This document shows, piece by piece, positions 1-10,696 of a DNA stretch of 64,000 bases. The stretch spans positions 31,247 to 95,246 of the forward strand of contig CALYDD020000376.1 in NCBI GenBank assembly GCA_944472135.2, in the 5' to 3' direction. The notes under the pieces were generated by a model that was not told the origin of the DNA, did no database searches, and saw only the letters and a list, made by a program, of their open reading frames with translations. Numbering within the stretch: position 1 is the stretch's first letter; the number at the start of each line of letters is the position of its first letter. The translations under genes were made by a program, and so were the position numbers. This DNA is from Trichobilharzia regenti. Its lineage: Eukaryota > Platyhelminthes > Trematoda > Strigeidida > Schistosomatidae.

Positions 1-575
1 ACTGATATGTACACATAGAAGTGGTCAAGTGCGGGATCTTGTCCTTTGAGCCTCTGTAAATTGGCGAGCGACTGGAGAACACTATTCTCAATGTTTCCGC
101 AAAGGGAATTTCTTCTTAAAGAAGTGGAAATGCTCCCCCTTAAGGACATCACTGAGTGGGTCACCTTTGAAGTCGAGGTTCATATAAAGTATCTTATTTG
201 GCACGGATGGCGTCTCTTGCTTTTGGATTTTTTGTTTGATGTTTTTGTCTTCGAATCTTGATGGGTAACCGTCTTGTATGACGGTTTCTTTCAGAAAGTT
301 TAGTTCTTCTTCCATGGTTTCAGAGCTGCAAATGCGTCGGACGCGAGTGGCAAGAGATCTAATTAGATTTCTTCTCCAACTGATTGGTACCCAGCTGTAG
401 AAGCTTGTCAGTTGACCGTTTCATGTGAGTTTCCTATGGATGGACCTTCTTAAAGTTACGTTAGCTCTCCTTGTAAGTTCAACATCAAGCAAAAGGGATT
501 TTAGATTCGTTTTCAATTTCGAGAGTGGACTTTGTGGCTGGATGGCATTTGTTGAATACTTGCAGTAGCTGAATG
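1..575 (-). mobile_element. Penelope-like element fragment (RT C-terminal part)
   Basis: On the minus strand a largely continuous frame reads ELTRRANVTLRRSIHRKLT, then SWRRNLIRSLATRVRRICSS, EELNFLKETVIQDGYPSRF, and LDFKGDPLSDVLK. This is the RT thumb and linker region that precedes the GIY-YIG domain in Penelope-like elements (pattern 'FLDV...R....L....YRK.T.TG.Y..F.S..P..WKRNLI..L..R...IC'). It is truncated by the window start and contains a stop. Its outer end at 575 abuts the (ATT)n tail of an RTE-like element. Confidence 0.7.
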
Positions 576-589
576 AGAGCCAAAAAAGT

Positions 590-1805
590 TATTATTATTA
601 TATCCTTTAATTCCTAGAGGAGCATACGGCTTCAGCCGCCCAAGTCACCATTGCGTTCGGTTTTCTCTGTCAACGTTTTCACCCCGCTCCAAGTTTGCCC
701 ACATGCTTTCATCTCCTCTTCACATGGCCTCCTCAAAGTCACCCTCACAACTGACGACCAACTCGCCGCTTCCCATTCAGGCGGGTTCCACTCGAGCAAT
801 GGCTTGTCTAGTGATGTCACACTTGATGGTTCGTTTCCTCAGAGTATGGCCAGCCAATCCATCTCCATTTCTTCCTGCCTATTTGTTTCACAATCGGTTC
901 CTGTTGGGTTGGTTCGCTCATTGCCAGAGATCCCTCCCTGTTGGTGATCTTTTCTGGCCGGCCATCTGATCTTGAGTGGTATTGAGCGAAGACAATTGTT
1001 AGTGAAGGTCTGTAGTTTGTTTGAGATGCTCTTTATGACGCGCAGTGCAAGTCTCTGATCAATCTGTTTAGTAGCACTGACTGACTTCACATTGGAGTTG
1101 AAAATCTGGATCTTATTCTGATTTTCATGCTGAGTGCTGTTGACTTCCACACAGACTTAAGAGTAATGAAAGCTTGGCTTGATTTCCTGATTCTGGCTTT
1201 GATATCCTCGCCATTTCCGCCTGTAGTTGAAACGATGCTTCCCAGCTAGGCAGGTGAAGGAGGTTGTTTCTTTCAGGTTCCTCCCATTTATGCTGGCTGA
1301 TTGTTGTCTTGTTGTTGTTGCTGTTGGTGTTGGTGTTGGCCAGGAATCTTCATCACCTCTGTTTTATCTATGTTCACTTGAAGGCCTATCTTTGATGCTT
1401 CTTCTAGCCAGCTTGTTGCTTTTCACTTGCATATCTTCCAGTTTGTGGGAAATCAGACATGTATCATCATCGGCGAAGTCCAGATCCTCCAAGTTTTTTG
1501 TGTGACTCCATTTTATACCTGTTTCCTCATTGCCTGTTGTCTGTCGCATTATCCAATCTACTCCAATCAAGAAGATCATTGGCGATAGTAGACAGCCAGC
1601 TTGTCTCACTCCCGTCCTCACTTCGAAGGCTTCCGTAAGTTTCGATTTGTGGATTACCTGGCGGAATGCAGCATTGTCGTATAACTATTGGATGAGATGT
1701 ATAATTGTCGATGGCCCCCCACCCGTAGTAACGAAGTAGTTGCCAAATGACCACTCGATCGACGCTGCTGAAGGCCTTTTCAAAGTCGATGAAGTTGAGA
1801 AAGTT
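590..1805 (-). mobile_element. RTE-like LINE family II, degraded 3' half
   Basis: The (ATT)n tail at about 590-600 is followed, reading on the minus strand from right to left, by RT pieces including VRQAGCLLSPMIFLIGVDWI and LEDLDFADDDTCLISHKLED (the FADD catalytic motif) in 1364-1621. Further on are NKLQTFTNNCLRSIPLKIRW and the C-terminal GCGTTCGG-type 3' end shared by other copies. Several frameshifts break it. Confidence 0.75.
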
Positions 1806-2290
1806 AAAAGTTATAAAATTAAGCCAACCATAAATGACTATAATTTGATTGGCTCACTCAAGGTCAAGTGGTCTAAAGTTTTCCAATCATATCTGTTTTT
1901 TTAAGTTTAGTTGTCTCATTAGCCAATGGTGTATGCCGGTCTTAAGATTCACATTTTTTTTTTAACCAAAGGTCACTTTCTTCACTTATCATTTCATAAG
2001 GCTAAAACCAGGCTGGATTGGAAAAAAAAATACAAGGCACACTGAAATCCGTTTGGAAATCTTTTGACAAACTCACCATCAACATCTGTCACACTTCCTT
2101 TGTTTAGGTCAGATTCTTGACAAAGGCATAATGAAAAGTATTTCAAACAGGCTGTTAGACAATTCTATCAACAACTGTCTTCGACATCTCCATGGTGAAA
2201 GAAAATCAAATGGCTGACCAGTGAGAAAAAATGAGTAACAAGAAACTCCGTGGGATGTGAGTTAAACCTAAATGGGAAACAGCGAGTTGA
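1806..2290. other. Unassigned AT-rich sequence
   Basis: No coding frame or recognised repeat is seen apart from short similarity to 3290-3350 (TATAATTTG/GATTGG blocks) and a scrap resembling the C-terminal part of an RTE-like element near 2150-2215. Confidence 0.3.
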
Positions 2291-2299
2291 GCATAGTGT

Positions 2300-2880
2300 A
2301 TCTCAGAGTGGGTGACATCTGTCTGGATTCAACATAGAACTTGGCACCGAAGTGCACCAGTTCCAGTTGCCACGTTCCAAATAGCACACAGAGGTAGACA
2401 AGAAGATGAGTGAAGAGAATCAATAGAGTTTGACAAATATAAGAGTGAAACAGAATGGGTAATGGTAGAAAGGAATATGAAAGATTACAGAGACTGAATA
2501 CATCTGTGCTGGCCATTGACAACGATTTTGAGCCATGTCACCTATTGTCTCCAGCCATTGATTCCTAGAGTCAGTCCCGAGGGCCCCAACCTGGAGTCTG
2601 CATCTCCCTCCCTACCTGACTCAGTTTAACTGTCAAGGATTTCATGGATTGATGAAGCCATGTTTTTGTTTGGCCACCACTTACCCTTTTCCAACCTGCA
2701 CCTATATCAGCTAGCAATGCCCGTCGTCGGGGGAGGCGGTGGTTAGGCATGCGCACCACGTCACCTAGCCATCTTAGTCTATGTAACTTTGTAGCCTCGT
2801 CGATTGATTCTCCCTCTTTTCCCAACACTCTACGCCTAACGTCAACATTACTTGCCTTATTAAACCACCTAACGTGAGGG
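2300..2880 (-). mobile_element. RTE-like LINE family I, 3' end
   Basis: The minus-strand frame 2571-2828 carries the C-terminal signature HRLRWLGDVVRMPNHRLPRR and ends PGWGPRD, then the 3' UTR through TTCAACATAGAACTTGGCAC. It is very similar to the copy at 8945-9647. The 5' part is missing. Confidence 0.75.
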
Positions 2881-2994
2881 TGACATGGAGGAGATAAGGT
2901 CAGGTTGTGGAGGAGGATGAGGTGACAGTCTTTGGATGGTCATGAGATCAGTTGAAGAGGCCTCCACAGAATGGAATGAAATAATGACAACAAT

Positions 2995-3017
2995 CTATAT
3001 ATATATATATATATATA
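2995..3017. repeat. (TA)n microsatellite
   Basis: Uninterrupted TA repeat of about 11 units. Confidence 0.95.
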
Positions 3018-3104
3018 GTCGAAAAATTTTAAACAAACACCAAACAATTCCACTCATCAAATACTTAACTGCCTCCACTCTATTTCCTACATTAAATAAT
3101 TAGT

Positions 3105-3290
3105 TAATTCATTGGTTACAGGATTTCATGATGAGCTGACGTCATTTAGAGAACGATTGTTTCCCCCGTCCTAGTTTGGGACTCTTCAGCAGTACACGTC
3201 CACTACCAGGGTTCAAACCCAGGACCTTCAGGTTAAAAGGCTAGCGAGCTTGTATACTATTAAGACCCTGTTGTTGGAAAGTTAAACCAC
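3105..3290 (-). mobile_element. Smalpha-type SINE with decayed hammerhead domain
   Basis: The minus strand has a tRNA-like head (A-box-like CTTAATAGTATAC; B box GGGTTTGAACCC near 3209-3222). The hammerhead-like segment GCTGAAGAGTCCCAAACTAGGACGGGGG follows at about 3155-3195. The core is damaged: TGCTGA replaces TGATGA and the GAAA is lost. Confidence 0.65.
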
Positions 3291-3479
3291 GTATAAATAA
3301 CTATAATTTGGACGCATAACGATTGGATCCTTCTTTTTTTTTTTGCTGGGTAATTGTTCAGTTAGGAGTTAGTGATACTTCTCCTATAAATTTTTGGACT
3401 TCAGACAAAATAGTCGAGTACAATTGCCCTCAATTGTTGTACTTCTTCACTAGAAACAGGAAGTGAATTATTTTAGGAG

Positions 3480-4166
3480 ATTGAGAGCTGACTGCTAGCC
3501 AAATTGGTAGAGAGTAGTATTTTGATTTGACACTAGTAACTAGTGTGATGTGTGTCTAGTCCTGTCATTGGTGCAGACTGAATTCTGTCAGTCAGGTTGT
3601 AATGTGGCGGCCACCATTCTAGGTAGCTCACCATCACGGTGTACATTGGTTTGATGATAGTTGAAGGCGATCAGCCACAGGAAGTCTTGAACCTAATGTC
3701 TCTGACTGCAGGCTTCACTGGGTGACGCGGGTTCGAATCTCAGAAAAGACATGAGTTACTTCAAGGTTAGAGATACGCCTTGCTGAAGAGTGCCAACTAG
3801 CACGAAGCTTAGGTCCAAGGCTTCCTACCAATTACCTCCAACTATCTAATATCATCAAATCAATGTTAGACAGTAATTTTCGTCAATATTTACGTCGTGA
3901 GAAAAATAAGAACAAAGACTGACTCAACATTTTAATCACAGCAGACTTTGCATAGGCGGATACAGTTTGCAGATAGATAATCTGAACTTCAAGAAATGGC
4001 CACAAAGTGATGATGAAAGATTAACATTCTGCAAGAAACCATTAATCAGAAGACTGTGCTTGTTTGCTTACAATAATCTATAATAATGTACATGAAAATC
4101 TATAAATATCTGTGTGATTTCCTAAATAAACGATCTGTTGCCTGACCCTTGTCTTTTGTTGTTACA
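3480..4166 (+). mobile_element. Old solo LTR split by a hammerhead SINE
   Basis: The beginning (TTGAGAGCTGACTGCTAGCC near 3480) and the end (through CTATAAATATCTGTG, AATAAACG and GTTGTTACA at 4166) match the LTR family. The two parts are separated by the SINE at about 3527-3850. Divergence from the other LTRs is large and no TSD is recognised. Confidence 0.65.
3527..3850 (+). mobile_element. Smalpha-type SINE with variant hammerhead (GTGC/GCAC stem II)
   Basis: A tRNA-like head with B box GCGGGTTCGAATCTC at about 3728-3742 is followed by a hammerhead-like domain at 3774-3822. The CUGANGA core reads CTGAAGA, stem II is GTGC-CAACTA-GCAC, and the second core block is GAAG. The tRNA-like A box is weak. 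It is inserted in an old LTR. Confidence 0.6.
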
Positions 4167-4850
4167 AAAAAAAATGTCGACTTGTCGACGCAAAGTACAA
4201 TTTTGTACAAATGCAAGTTCTTATCCCCCTTCTCTAAATCGTATTGTGTTTGTATCGCTTAGACAAAAGACAAGTCAAATTGATCTTCCAAAATACGAGA
4301 CTTTTTTCTGAATTCGAAACACCCCTTGGTAGCTAGGAATCATGTACGAACAACCGAAAGCAAAAGATGACAACGTAACAAATGGCGTAGATGCTTTGCT
4401 ACGAACTTTCAGCTTAACAAGTCAACGTAAACAGCAAAGGTTGAAGGTTCAGTGCAGAATGGTGTAGACTGATAATTTTAGGGATTTGTTCACCTTTACA
4501 ATCTCTTGTCTAATTAACAAGACGCTTAAACTCGACTTCAGTGTTGAAGAATAATTGTAGAATCTGATTCCGAGTGATAGTACTGCTTAAAGTACGTATG
4601 ATATGACTGTCACATTTAAGAAATTAGACGAAATGTTTGAAAGATTTGAGTGGGAATTCGTTCGGGACTTCTACTCAATTCAAGAAATACAGAACCTTCT
4701 GTTTAGATTGTTTCATAACGTTTAAACGTTTTTTCTGTAACATTGGGAACATTATCCTCAAATTCTGTTCGTTCATCATTAGATAATTATCATCTAGCAT
4801 ACAGAGCCTTCGATCGTAAGTACTCGTGATTGTAGATCGCCAATAAGATT
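4167..4850. other. Unassigned AT-rich sequence
   Basis: No coding frame, RNA gene or known repeat is recognised here. Confidence 0.3.
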
Positions 4851-7180
4851 CGAAGCATACTGACTGGCTGAATGGTTTCAACGTAGAACTTTGCACAGAT
4901 GTGCACCAGTTCAAGTCGACACACTACAATTAGTACACTTCAGAAAGCCAGAGAAGAAAATAAAAGAAAATGCAAAATAGACAAAGTAAACAGAGATATA
5001 TGGCGAGAAGAATAGTAATATGGAAGAATAATAGAGATTTATTGGTTATTATAAGTCATAAAGAGTGGATGCATCTTCACCAGACATTGACAATGAGGAT
5101 GTTGAGTCATATCACCAATTGTCTCCGGCAACCATTGGTGATTACTGTCCCGAGGACCCCAACCAGGAGGTCTACACCTTCCTAACTGGCTGGCTAAAAC
5201 TAACTGTTGTGGATTTCATTGTCTGATAAAGCCATGTTTTGGTTAGAATCCCGCTGGATCCATTCCCCCTTGATCTATTCTTTGTCAGCTAACAATGTTA
5301 GTTGAAGAAGGCGTTGACTAGGCATGTATGCGTAACACACATTCTAACCATCTCATTCAGTCGATGTAACTTCACAACCTCGTTTACTGATTTTCCCCCC
5401 TTACCTAGCACTCAATCAACGTCTAACCTCAATATTGCTCACCCTATTATACTACTTAACATGGGAGATATAACGCAAACACTTATGATCAAAGACAACT
5501 AGACAGGTTTTTCATGTATTCCACTCTCAATGGTTGTGCGTCGGTGGTATAGCGGTTAGGACGCTCGCCGACCATGAACATGGTCCGGGGTTCGACTCTC
5601 GGCCGACGCACTCCTTTACCTCGCTAAGCCAGAAATAATGCTGGTAAAGAGGAAAGGTGGGCATGAGGCCGGCTAGCAACTTCATCCTGTAAAATTAAAC
5701 ACTGCTACAAGAAACTTCAAGCCACTAGCTTGAGGCCCTAGGTTCCACTGGGGAACGTGAGGGAAAAAAACAAAAAAAACTCTCAATGGTCAGGTCTCAC
5801 AGCCATAGAAAAGGACAGGCGGGCTAATATCGTGCAGTACACACGTCCTTTGATCGATAGCCGATATCAAGTCTATGCCAAAGACAGCGTAAACTGGAAT
5901 ATGCCGAACGAGTCTTCTGTATTCGTGCTGAGATTTCATCAACCATCAGCCCGTTGAGTGTGATTTCACTTCCCAAGTAAGTGAAGTGATCAGTGCGCCA
6001 GCGGTCAGCCACCACTTCACTTATCGTCTACCTTTAACCACCTGTTTCCCTGAAAATTCTAAATGGTTGTCTGATGTTGCCAGTCGCCGATGCCTTTTCC
6101 ATATCTTCCGCTTTTTCGCTCATCACTGTTCATGGTCGTTGCGAAGACTTTTTGTTATTTTGCGTCTGAGCAGCTTTCGCTCCTCATCATAATCGGAGCT
6201 CGCCGGAATTAGCTTTCTTGTGTCAATCAGTTCGGATGAGGCGGTGGAGATCCAATGGCTCTTACTTTAGCTTATTAACAGCTTCTACAGCTGTGTCTAC
6301 AACTAACTGTATGTTGTACCAGCCTACCTCAGGGGAAGTCCTGCCGTCGACCTCAGATTCTCGTTTCGTCATTTCTTCCTTAAAATAGGGATTCAGATTC
6401 TCGATCTAGTTTGGGAGGTAACTGTTTCGCTGCCAGCAATTCCTAATGTCCGTTTAGCCGTAAGCATAAACGTTCGCGAACCAGAGCGTGATCAGAGTCT
6501 ACGCACGTGTTCCGGAAGGAGCGGCAGTCTTCTACCGACCCTCGCCAACGATACCCTATCGTTATGTGGTCTATCTGAGCTGAGTCCAGCGTTGATTTGG
6601 TGATAGAGGTCACCAGGTTACACGATGTCTTTCTTTGTCTCTAAATTTAGTGCTGACTGGGAACAGATGATTATCTGAGCAAAACTGTAGAAGACGATCA
6701 CCGTTATTGGTTCGTCGGCAGGGAACTCCATACCTACCGCCTACATACTTCTCAGTCTGGCCAAACTTCCCTACTTGGGCATTGAAGTCGCCTGCTAAAA
6801 CAACTATATCTGAGTGTACAGCTTTTTGAAGCAAATGAGACAGATTCGGTAAAGTCAGTCTATTGAGGAGTAAGCGGAGACTACGGAAATACAACGACAG
6901 GTAACACTGTCCTTCCTTCTTCTAACAGACCCATTCAGACGGACCGCACACATACAACTATCTACTGGGATCAAGTCAAGAAGTGATTTTCTGCCCTAAC
7001 ACTCAATGCTCTCTGCACCTACACCTGAGTCCTCACGAACTAGCTGAGGGGTCTCTTGACACTCCTTAAGTGAATTTTGCACATTCCCCTTGTTGGCCGG
7101 CTGAGTTTGGCTTAAGTGAGTGACCACACTCGGGTCTTGTATGCGCGTCTCCGAAACACAACATACATCATGGCTCAAGA
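4850..7180 (-). mobile_element. RTE-like LINE family I, long degraded copy with endonuclease region
   Basis: On the minus strand, from right to left: an endonuclease start SHDVCCVSETRIQD (7178-6996); an endonuclease core VVLAGDFNAQVGKFGQTEKY (6894-6610) with RRTNNGDRLLQFCSDN; a late RT piece FTYLGSEITLNGLMVDEISA (6015-5824); and the 3' UTR from about 5520 to 4860 (GACTTGAAC, TTCTACGTTG). The copy is split by the SINE at 5536-5770 and lacks most of the RT. The endonuclease motif GDFNA and the overall order identify a LINE; the RTE assignment is provisional. Confidence 0.75.
5536..5770 (+). mobile_element. tRNA-derived SINE, type A
   Basis: The tRNA-like head (5536-5611) closes with a perfect 9-bp acceptor-like stem, GTGCGTCGG with CCGACGCAC. 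It contains A-box-like GGTATAGCGGTTAGG and B-box GGGGTTCGACTCTC, and a hairpin GACCATG-AA-CATGGTC in the anticodon position. A body follows with TCGCTAAGCCAG, GGGCATGAGGCCGG and CTAGCTTGAGGCCCTAGG to an A-rich tail near 5765. It sits inside an RTE-like copy. Confidence 0.8.
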
Positions 7181-7605
7181 CGACTGATATCTTGCTAGCG
7201 ATGCCTGTGGTCCACTTTGGCAGAGGGTTCTGACGTTGAACGCTCCTACATGAAGTTGGCGACGTGGCTTTAAGAGGCTGTCGGGGGTGTTTCTATGACT
7301 CTCATCGTTGTTTGTGGTTCTCACACCGAGTCATCAACTCCTGGAATTGACTCCCAGAATAGGTAGTGTCACCATCTTCAACTGACCCATTCAAGAAGGG
7401 TTTAGACAAACACAGACCCTTATCAGGAAAAGGCTAACACAGGCTTCAATCTTCTATTTTCAATCAATAAATCTTAAGCTAAAAATCTGAATGTTGATAA
7501 AACTTGTGATATTTTCGGTAGTAAAGTTTGTCTACTTATTAGTAGTTAGTTAATATGGGATAAACTTTTTAAGAAAACAAATGATAATTGTTCCATGGGT
7601 TCTGA
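7181..7605. other. Unassigned sequence
   Basis: It follows the 5' side of the degraded endonuclease. Some of it may be further RTE-like 5' region (reading minus), but no motif could be recognised. Confidence 0.25.
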
Positions 7606-7695
7606 ATGGTACATGTAGCTTCAAAACAACACATCTCCACTCTCTTCTATTTTCTGCCATCCTATTCAGCTGGCTAGCAATAAGATCGATTATTA

Positions 7696-7765
7696 TCCAA
7701 CATCTCTAGCGGTTAGGATTCCTGGCTCTCACCCAGGCGGCCCGGGTTCGACTCCCGGAGCGGGA
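7696..7765 (+). pseudogene. tRNA-Glu (CTC) pseudogene or tRNA-Glu-derived SINE head
   Basis: The anticodon stem-loop CCTGG-CTCTCAC-CCAGG has anticodon CTC, the D arm is TCTAGCGGTTAGGA, and the T arm is GCCCGGGTTCGACTCCCGG, all well kept. The acceptor stem is broken: TCCAACA against AGCGGGA gives mismatches at three of seven pairs. The molecule is about 70 nt, two shorter than normal. It is followed 10 bp later by a second tRNA-like SINE head, so this is most likely a retroposed copy. Confidence 0.75.
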
Positions 7766-7774
7766 GCGCTTTTC

Positions 7775-7972
7775 GTGCGTCGGTGGCACAGTGGTTAGGA
7801 CTCTCGCCGACCATGCACATGCTCCGGGGTTCGAGCACCCACCGACGCACACCTGATATCTATGGTCGGCCTGCAAAATTTGGGCCACCGATATCCATGT
7901 TGAAAATTCCATACTTGCACCAAAAATACAGTGTGGAATCAAGCTGTAAATCAAAAATAAAATAAAAATAAA
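7775..7972 (+). mobile_element. tRNA-derived SINE, type B
   Basis: The head (7775-7850) has the same GTGCGTCGG/CCGACGCAC acceptor-like stem as type A, with A box GGCACAGTGGTTAGGA and B box GGGGTTCGAGCACCC. The body is different: ACCTGATATCTATGGTCGGC, then CTTGCACCAAAAATACAG, then an AAATAAAATAAA tail. It is nearly the same as the copy at 32183-32374. Confidence 0.85.
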
Positions 7973-8944
7973 TCTCCTCTTGCAACTCAAACCATCTTCT
8001 CAATGTCACCCTCGCACAGGCCATCAACTCGTCGCTTCCCATTCGGATTCCATTCAAGCGATGACATGCATTCAGCGCGATGTTATTCGATAGCCTCCTC
8101 AATATATACCCGATAAATCCATCTCTATTTTTTCCTTCATATTTGTTGAGCGATTGACTTTCACCTGCTGACTTGTTCCCAGGCAAACAGAGTTTCTTGT
8201 TACTAATTCTTCCCGACCAGCCATTTAATCTTCACGATGGAGCCAGTAGTCAATGAAGGTGGCAGTTGTTGATAATGTCTGCAGTAGTCTGTTGCAAATC
8301 CTTTCCAAGATACGCTGGTCAAGTTTATGATCCATATAGAAGAAGAAGTGACTGACTTCATATTTTTGTTGAACTGGATCCGAATTTTGTCCTTTATGCT
8401 GGCTGGCTGGCTGGCATGCGGGCTCACTGCAAGAGATTTCCTAACAGGTTTCAAGTTGATGTAGGCGTGCGTATCTTGCCTTTCCGATTCTGATTGGCAG
8501 GCTGGCTGGCTGGCTGTTTTTGACATTTTCATCCGTTTTGTCTGCCTGTGTGTGTGTGTGTGTGTTGAAAACGCACTTCCTGGATAGCCAGATAAGTGAA
8601 GGCAGGAAGTAACCCCTCTGTCATGTCTCTCCCACTGATGGTGATTGGATGTTGTTGTTGCTGTTATTGTTGCGGTTCGTTGGTTATCTTCAACCCCTCC
8701 GTTTTCTGTATATTCACTTATAGTCCTGTATTCGCGGTCAGTCTCTTCAACTGGTTTGTTTTGTTTTTTGCCTTCCTACAAGTCTTCAATTTTGTGTGAT
8801 ATTAGACATATATCGTCCACACGTGAAATCCAAATCTTTTTATCGGTCGTCCTGACTCCTCACCCCCCCTCACACACACACACACGAAGTTTGACACATA
8901 ATCCAATCCACCACAATTAAGAATATCATCGTGGGTGATATAAG

Positions 8945-9647
8945 TATGTCTGTCTGTCTGGATTCAACATAGAACTTGGCACCGAAGTGCACCAGTTCGA
9001 GTTGCCACGTTCCAAATAACACACAATGGCAGACAAGAAGATGAGTGAAGAGAATCAATACAGTTTGACAAGTATAAGAGTGAAACAGAATGGATAATGG
9101 TAGAAAGGAATATGAAAGATTACAGAGACTGAATACATCTGAGCTGGCCATTGACAACGATTTTGAGCCATGTCACCTATTGTCTCCAGCCATTGATTCC
9201 TAGAGTCCCGAGGGCCCCAACCTGGAAGTCTGCATCTCCCTCCCTACCTGACTCAGTTTAACTGTCAAGGATTTCATGGATTGATGAGGCCATGTTTTTG
9301 TTTGGCCCACCACTTACTCTTTTCCAACCTGCACCTATATCAGCTAGCAATGCCCGTCGGGGAAGGCGATGGTTAGGCATGCGCAGCACGTGACCTAGCC
9401 ATCCCAGTCTATGTAACTTTATAGCCTCGTCGATTGATTTTCCTTCTTTGCCCAACACTCATATACACATAAGGCAGGCAGCCAGCTTTTTCTTACTCCT
9501 GTGTATGCATTTCCAACGCCTTGCTAAGTTTTCCAACCTGATCCATCCTATGTCATCTAACATTGTTCATCAAGAAAGGTGGTGGTCGATAGCAGCGTAT
9601 GCATGCGTAACACACGTCGTAAGCATCTCACTCAATAGATGTAACTT
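8945..9647 (-). mobile_element. RTE-like LINE family I, 3' part, interrupted by the LTR element
   Basis: The minus-strand frame 9258-9458 has LHRLGWLGHVLRMPNHRLPR, followed leftward by the 3' UTR ending near the GTCTGTCTGTCTG tail at 8945-8960. A second, more diverged family I piece (9470-9647) resumes after the LTR element at 10616-10670. Confidence 0.75.
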
Positions 9648-10615
9648 TGTGGTGAGAGCGCCGTGAGAAAATGTGAGCAAGGTTGATTCAACAGCCAATC
9701 ACAGCAGACTTAACGTGGCAAAATATGATTCGCAGATAGAGAACTCTATTTTTCGAGGAACCCCGAAGCAACCAATCAGATGATTGCGCTTGTCTACTTG
9801 CATAAGCTATAATAATGTATGTGATATATATATAAATACGTGTTGATTTTCATAATAAAACGATCTGTTGCCTGGCCTTTGTCTTCTGTTGTTACATTTG
9901 GTGTCGCTGCCTACCAACAAATGGAAAGCCTATGCCCTGCTGTTTTTGATGGAGACATATGGATCTTCGGGCAGGACTTCGAGGCTTCTGCGCAGTTGAG
10001 TGGCTTTCAAGATCTGTCAGCGATGGAGCTGCTACTTGGAACGCTGCTGGGAGGTCGGGCGAAAGCAGTATATGAAAGTGTGAGCCGAAATACCGATGAA
10101 TGTTCGACAGGGTCAGGCAAACAGTTTCCAAAGTGGGAAGGACCACATATGGTCACTTCGAGATGGGGTTACGCAGACACAATCGCAATGGCGAACAATG
10201 AGAGGCGCGTGAACGTCAGCGAGCTTCAGAAATGGATACAGCGAGTCAAGCCAACGATGACGCCTGCACTAAGAAGATCAAGCCGACTTCAGCTGCACGT
10301 ATTTGATGGGGGGACGAGTGTGGTGAGAGCAGGCCATGAGAAAATGTGAGCAAGGTTGATTCAACAGCCAATCACAGCAGACTTAACGTGGCAAAATATG
10401 ATTCGCAGATAGAGAACTCTATTTTTCGAGGAACCCCTAAGCAACCAATCAGAAGCCTGTGTTTGTCTGCTTTACTTCTGATAAACAACCAATTAGATGA
10501 CTGCGCTTGTCTACTTGCATAAGCTATAATAATGTATGTGATATATATATATAAATACGTGTTGATTTTCATAATAAAACGATCTGTTGCCTGGCCTTTG
10601 TCTTCTGTTGTTACA
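9648..10615 (+). mobile_element. Internally deleted LTR retrotransposon (TRIM-like), second copy, TSD ACTT
   Basis: The 5' LTR is 9648-9896 (249 bp) and the 3' LTR is 10319-10615 (297 bp), with TGTGGTGAGAGC and TTGTTACA ends. The flanking duplication is ACTT (9644-9647 and 10616-10619) and the target is an RTE-like family I copy. The LTRs have a TATA-like TATATATATAAATA (about 9823-9837 in the 5' LTR) and AATAAA (9854-9859). The primer-binding-like TGGTGTCGCTG follows at 9899, and a GATGGGGGGACGAG purine tract precedes the 3' LTR. The same Gag/integrase-tail join as in the copy at 45113-46172 is present, so the deletion predates both insertions. Confidence 0.9.
9840..10349 (+). pseudogene. 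Fused Gag start / integrase C-terminus remnant in the deleted LTR element
   Basis: The open frame runs from the 5' LTR through the interior into the 3' LTR. The likely original start is the ATG of MESLCPAVFDGDIWIFGQ. The first part, up to VYESVSR, resembles the beginning of a Gypsy-type Gag. After ECSTGSGKQF the frame changes abruptly to KWEGPHMVTSRWGYADT, the 'KWEGP' end typical of Gypsy integrase C-termini, then ELQKWIQR. No protease, RT, RNase H or integrase core remains. Whether the small fusion is translated is unknown. Confidence 0.6.
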
Positions 10616-10670
10616 ACTTCACAGCCTTGTCTACTGATTTCCCTCGTCATTCAGATCACGTTTTTAAGTA
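10616..10670 (-). mobile_element. RTE-like LINE family I, piece beyond the LTR insertion
   Basis: ACTTCACAGCCTTGTCTACTGATTTCCC continues the sequence broken at 9647 (GATGTAACTT), which confirms the 4-bp TSD and the original uninterrupted element. Confidence 0.7.
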
Positions 10671-10696
10671 CTGTTTGAACAATGTGTGAATACCTT

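Larger units (their letters stand above)
7610..8935 (-). mobile_element. RTE-like LINE family II, degraded, split by SINEs
   Basis: Minus-strand relics include HAYINLKPVRKSL and IQFNKNMKSV (family signature 'NLKPVW...IFNTN(V/M)KSVLLYGSETW') in 8532-8203, and the outer part near 7610-7680. The tRNA-Glu pseudogene and SINE at 7696-7972 are inserted in it. GGCT repeats (8399-8414, 8499-8516), a TG repeat (about 8550-8565) and a CA repeat (about 8870-8885) break up the frame. Confidence 0.6.

Noticed and set aside
5986..6192. Frame opposite the RTE-like copy
   Set aside because: Antisense shadow of a degraded LINE.
7696..7765. Functional tRNA-Glu gene
   Set aside because: Three acceptor-stem mismatches and a missing base or two make a functional fold unlikely.
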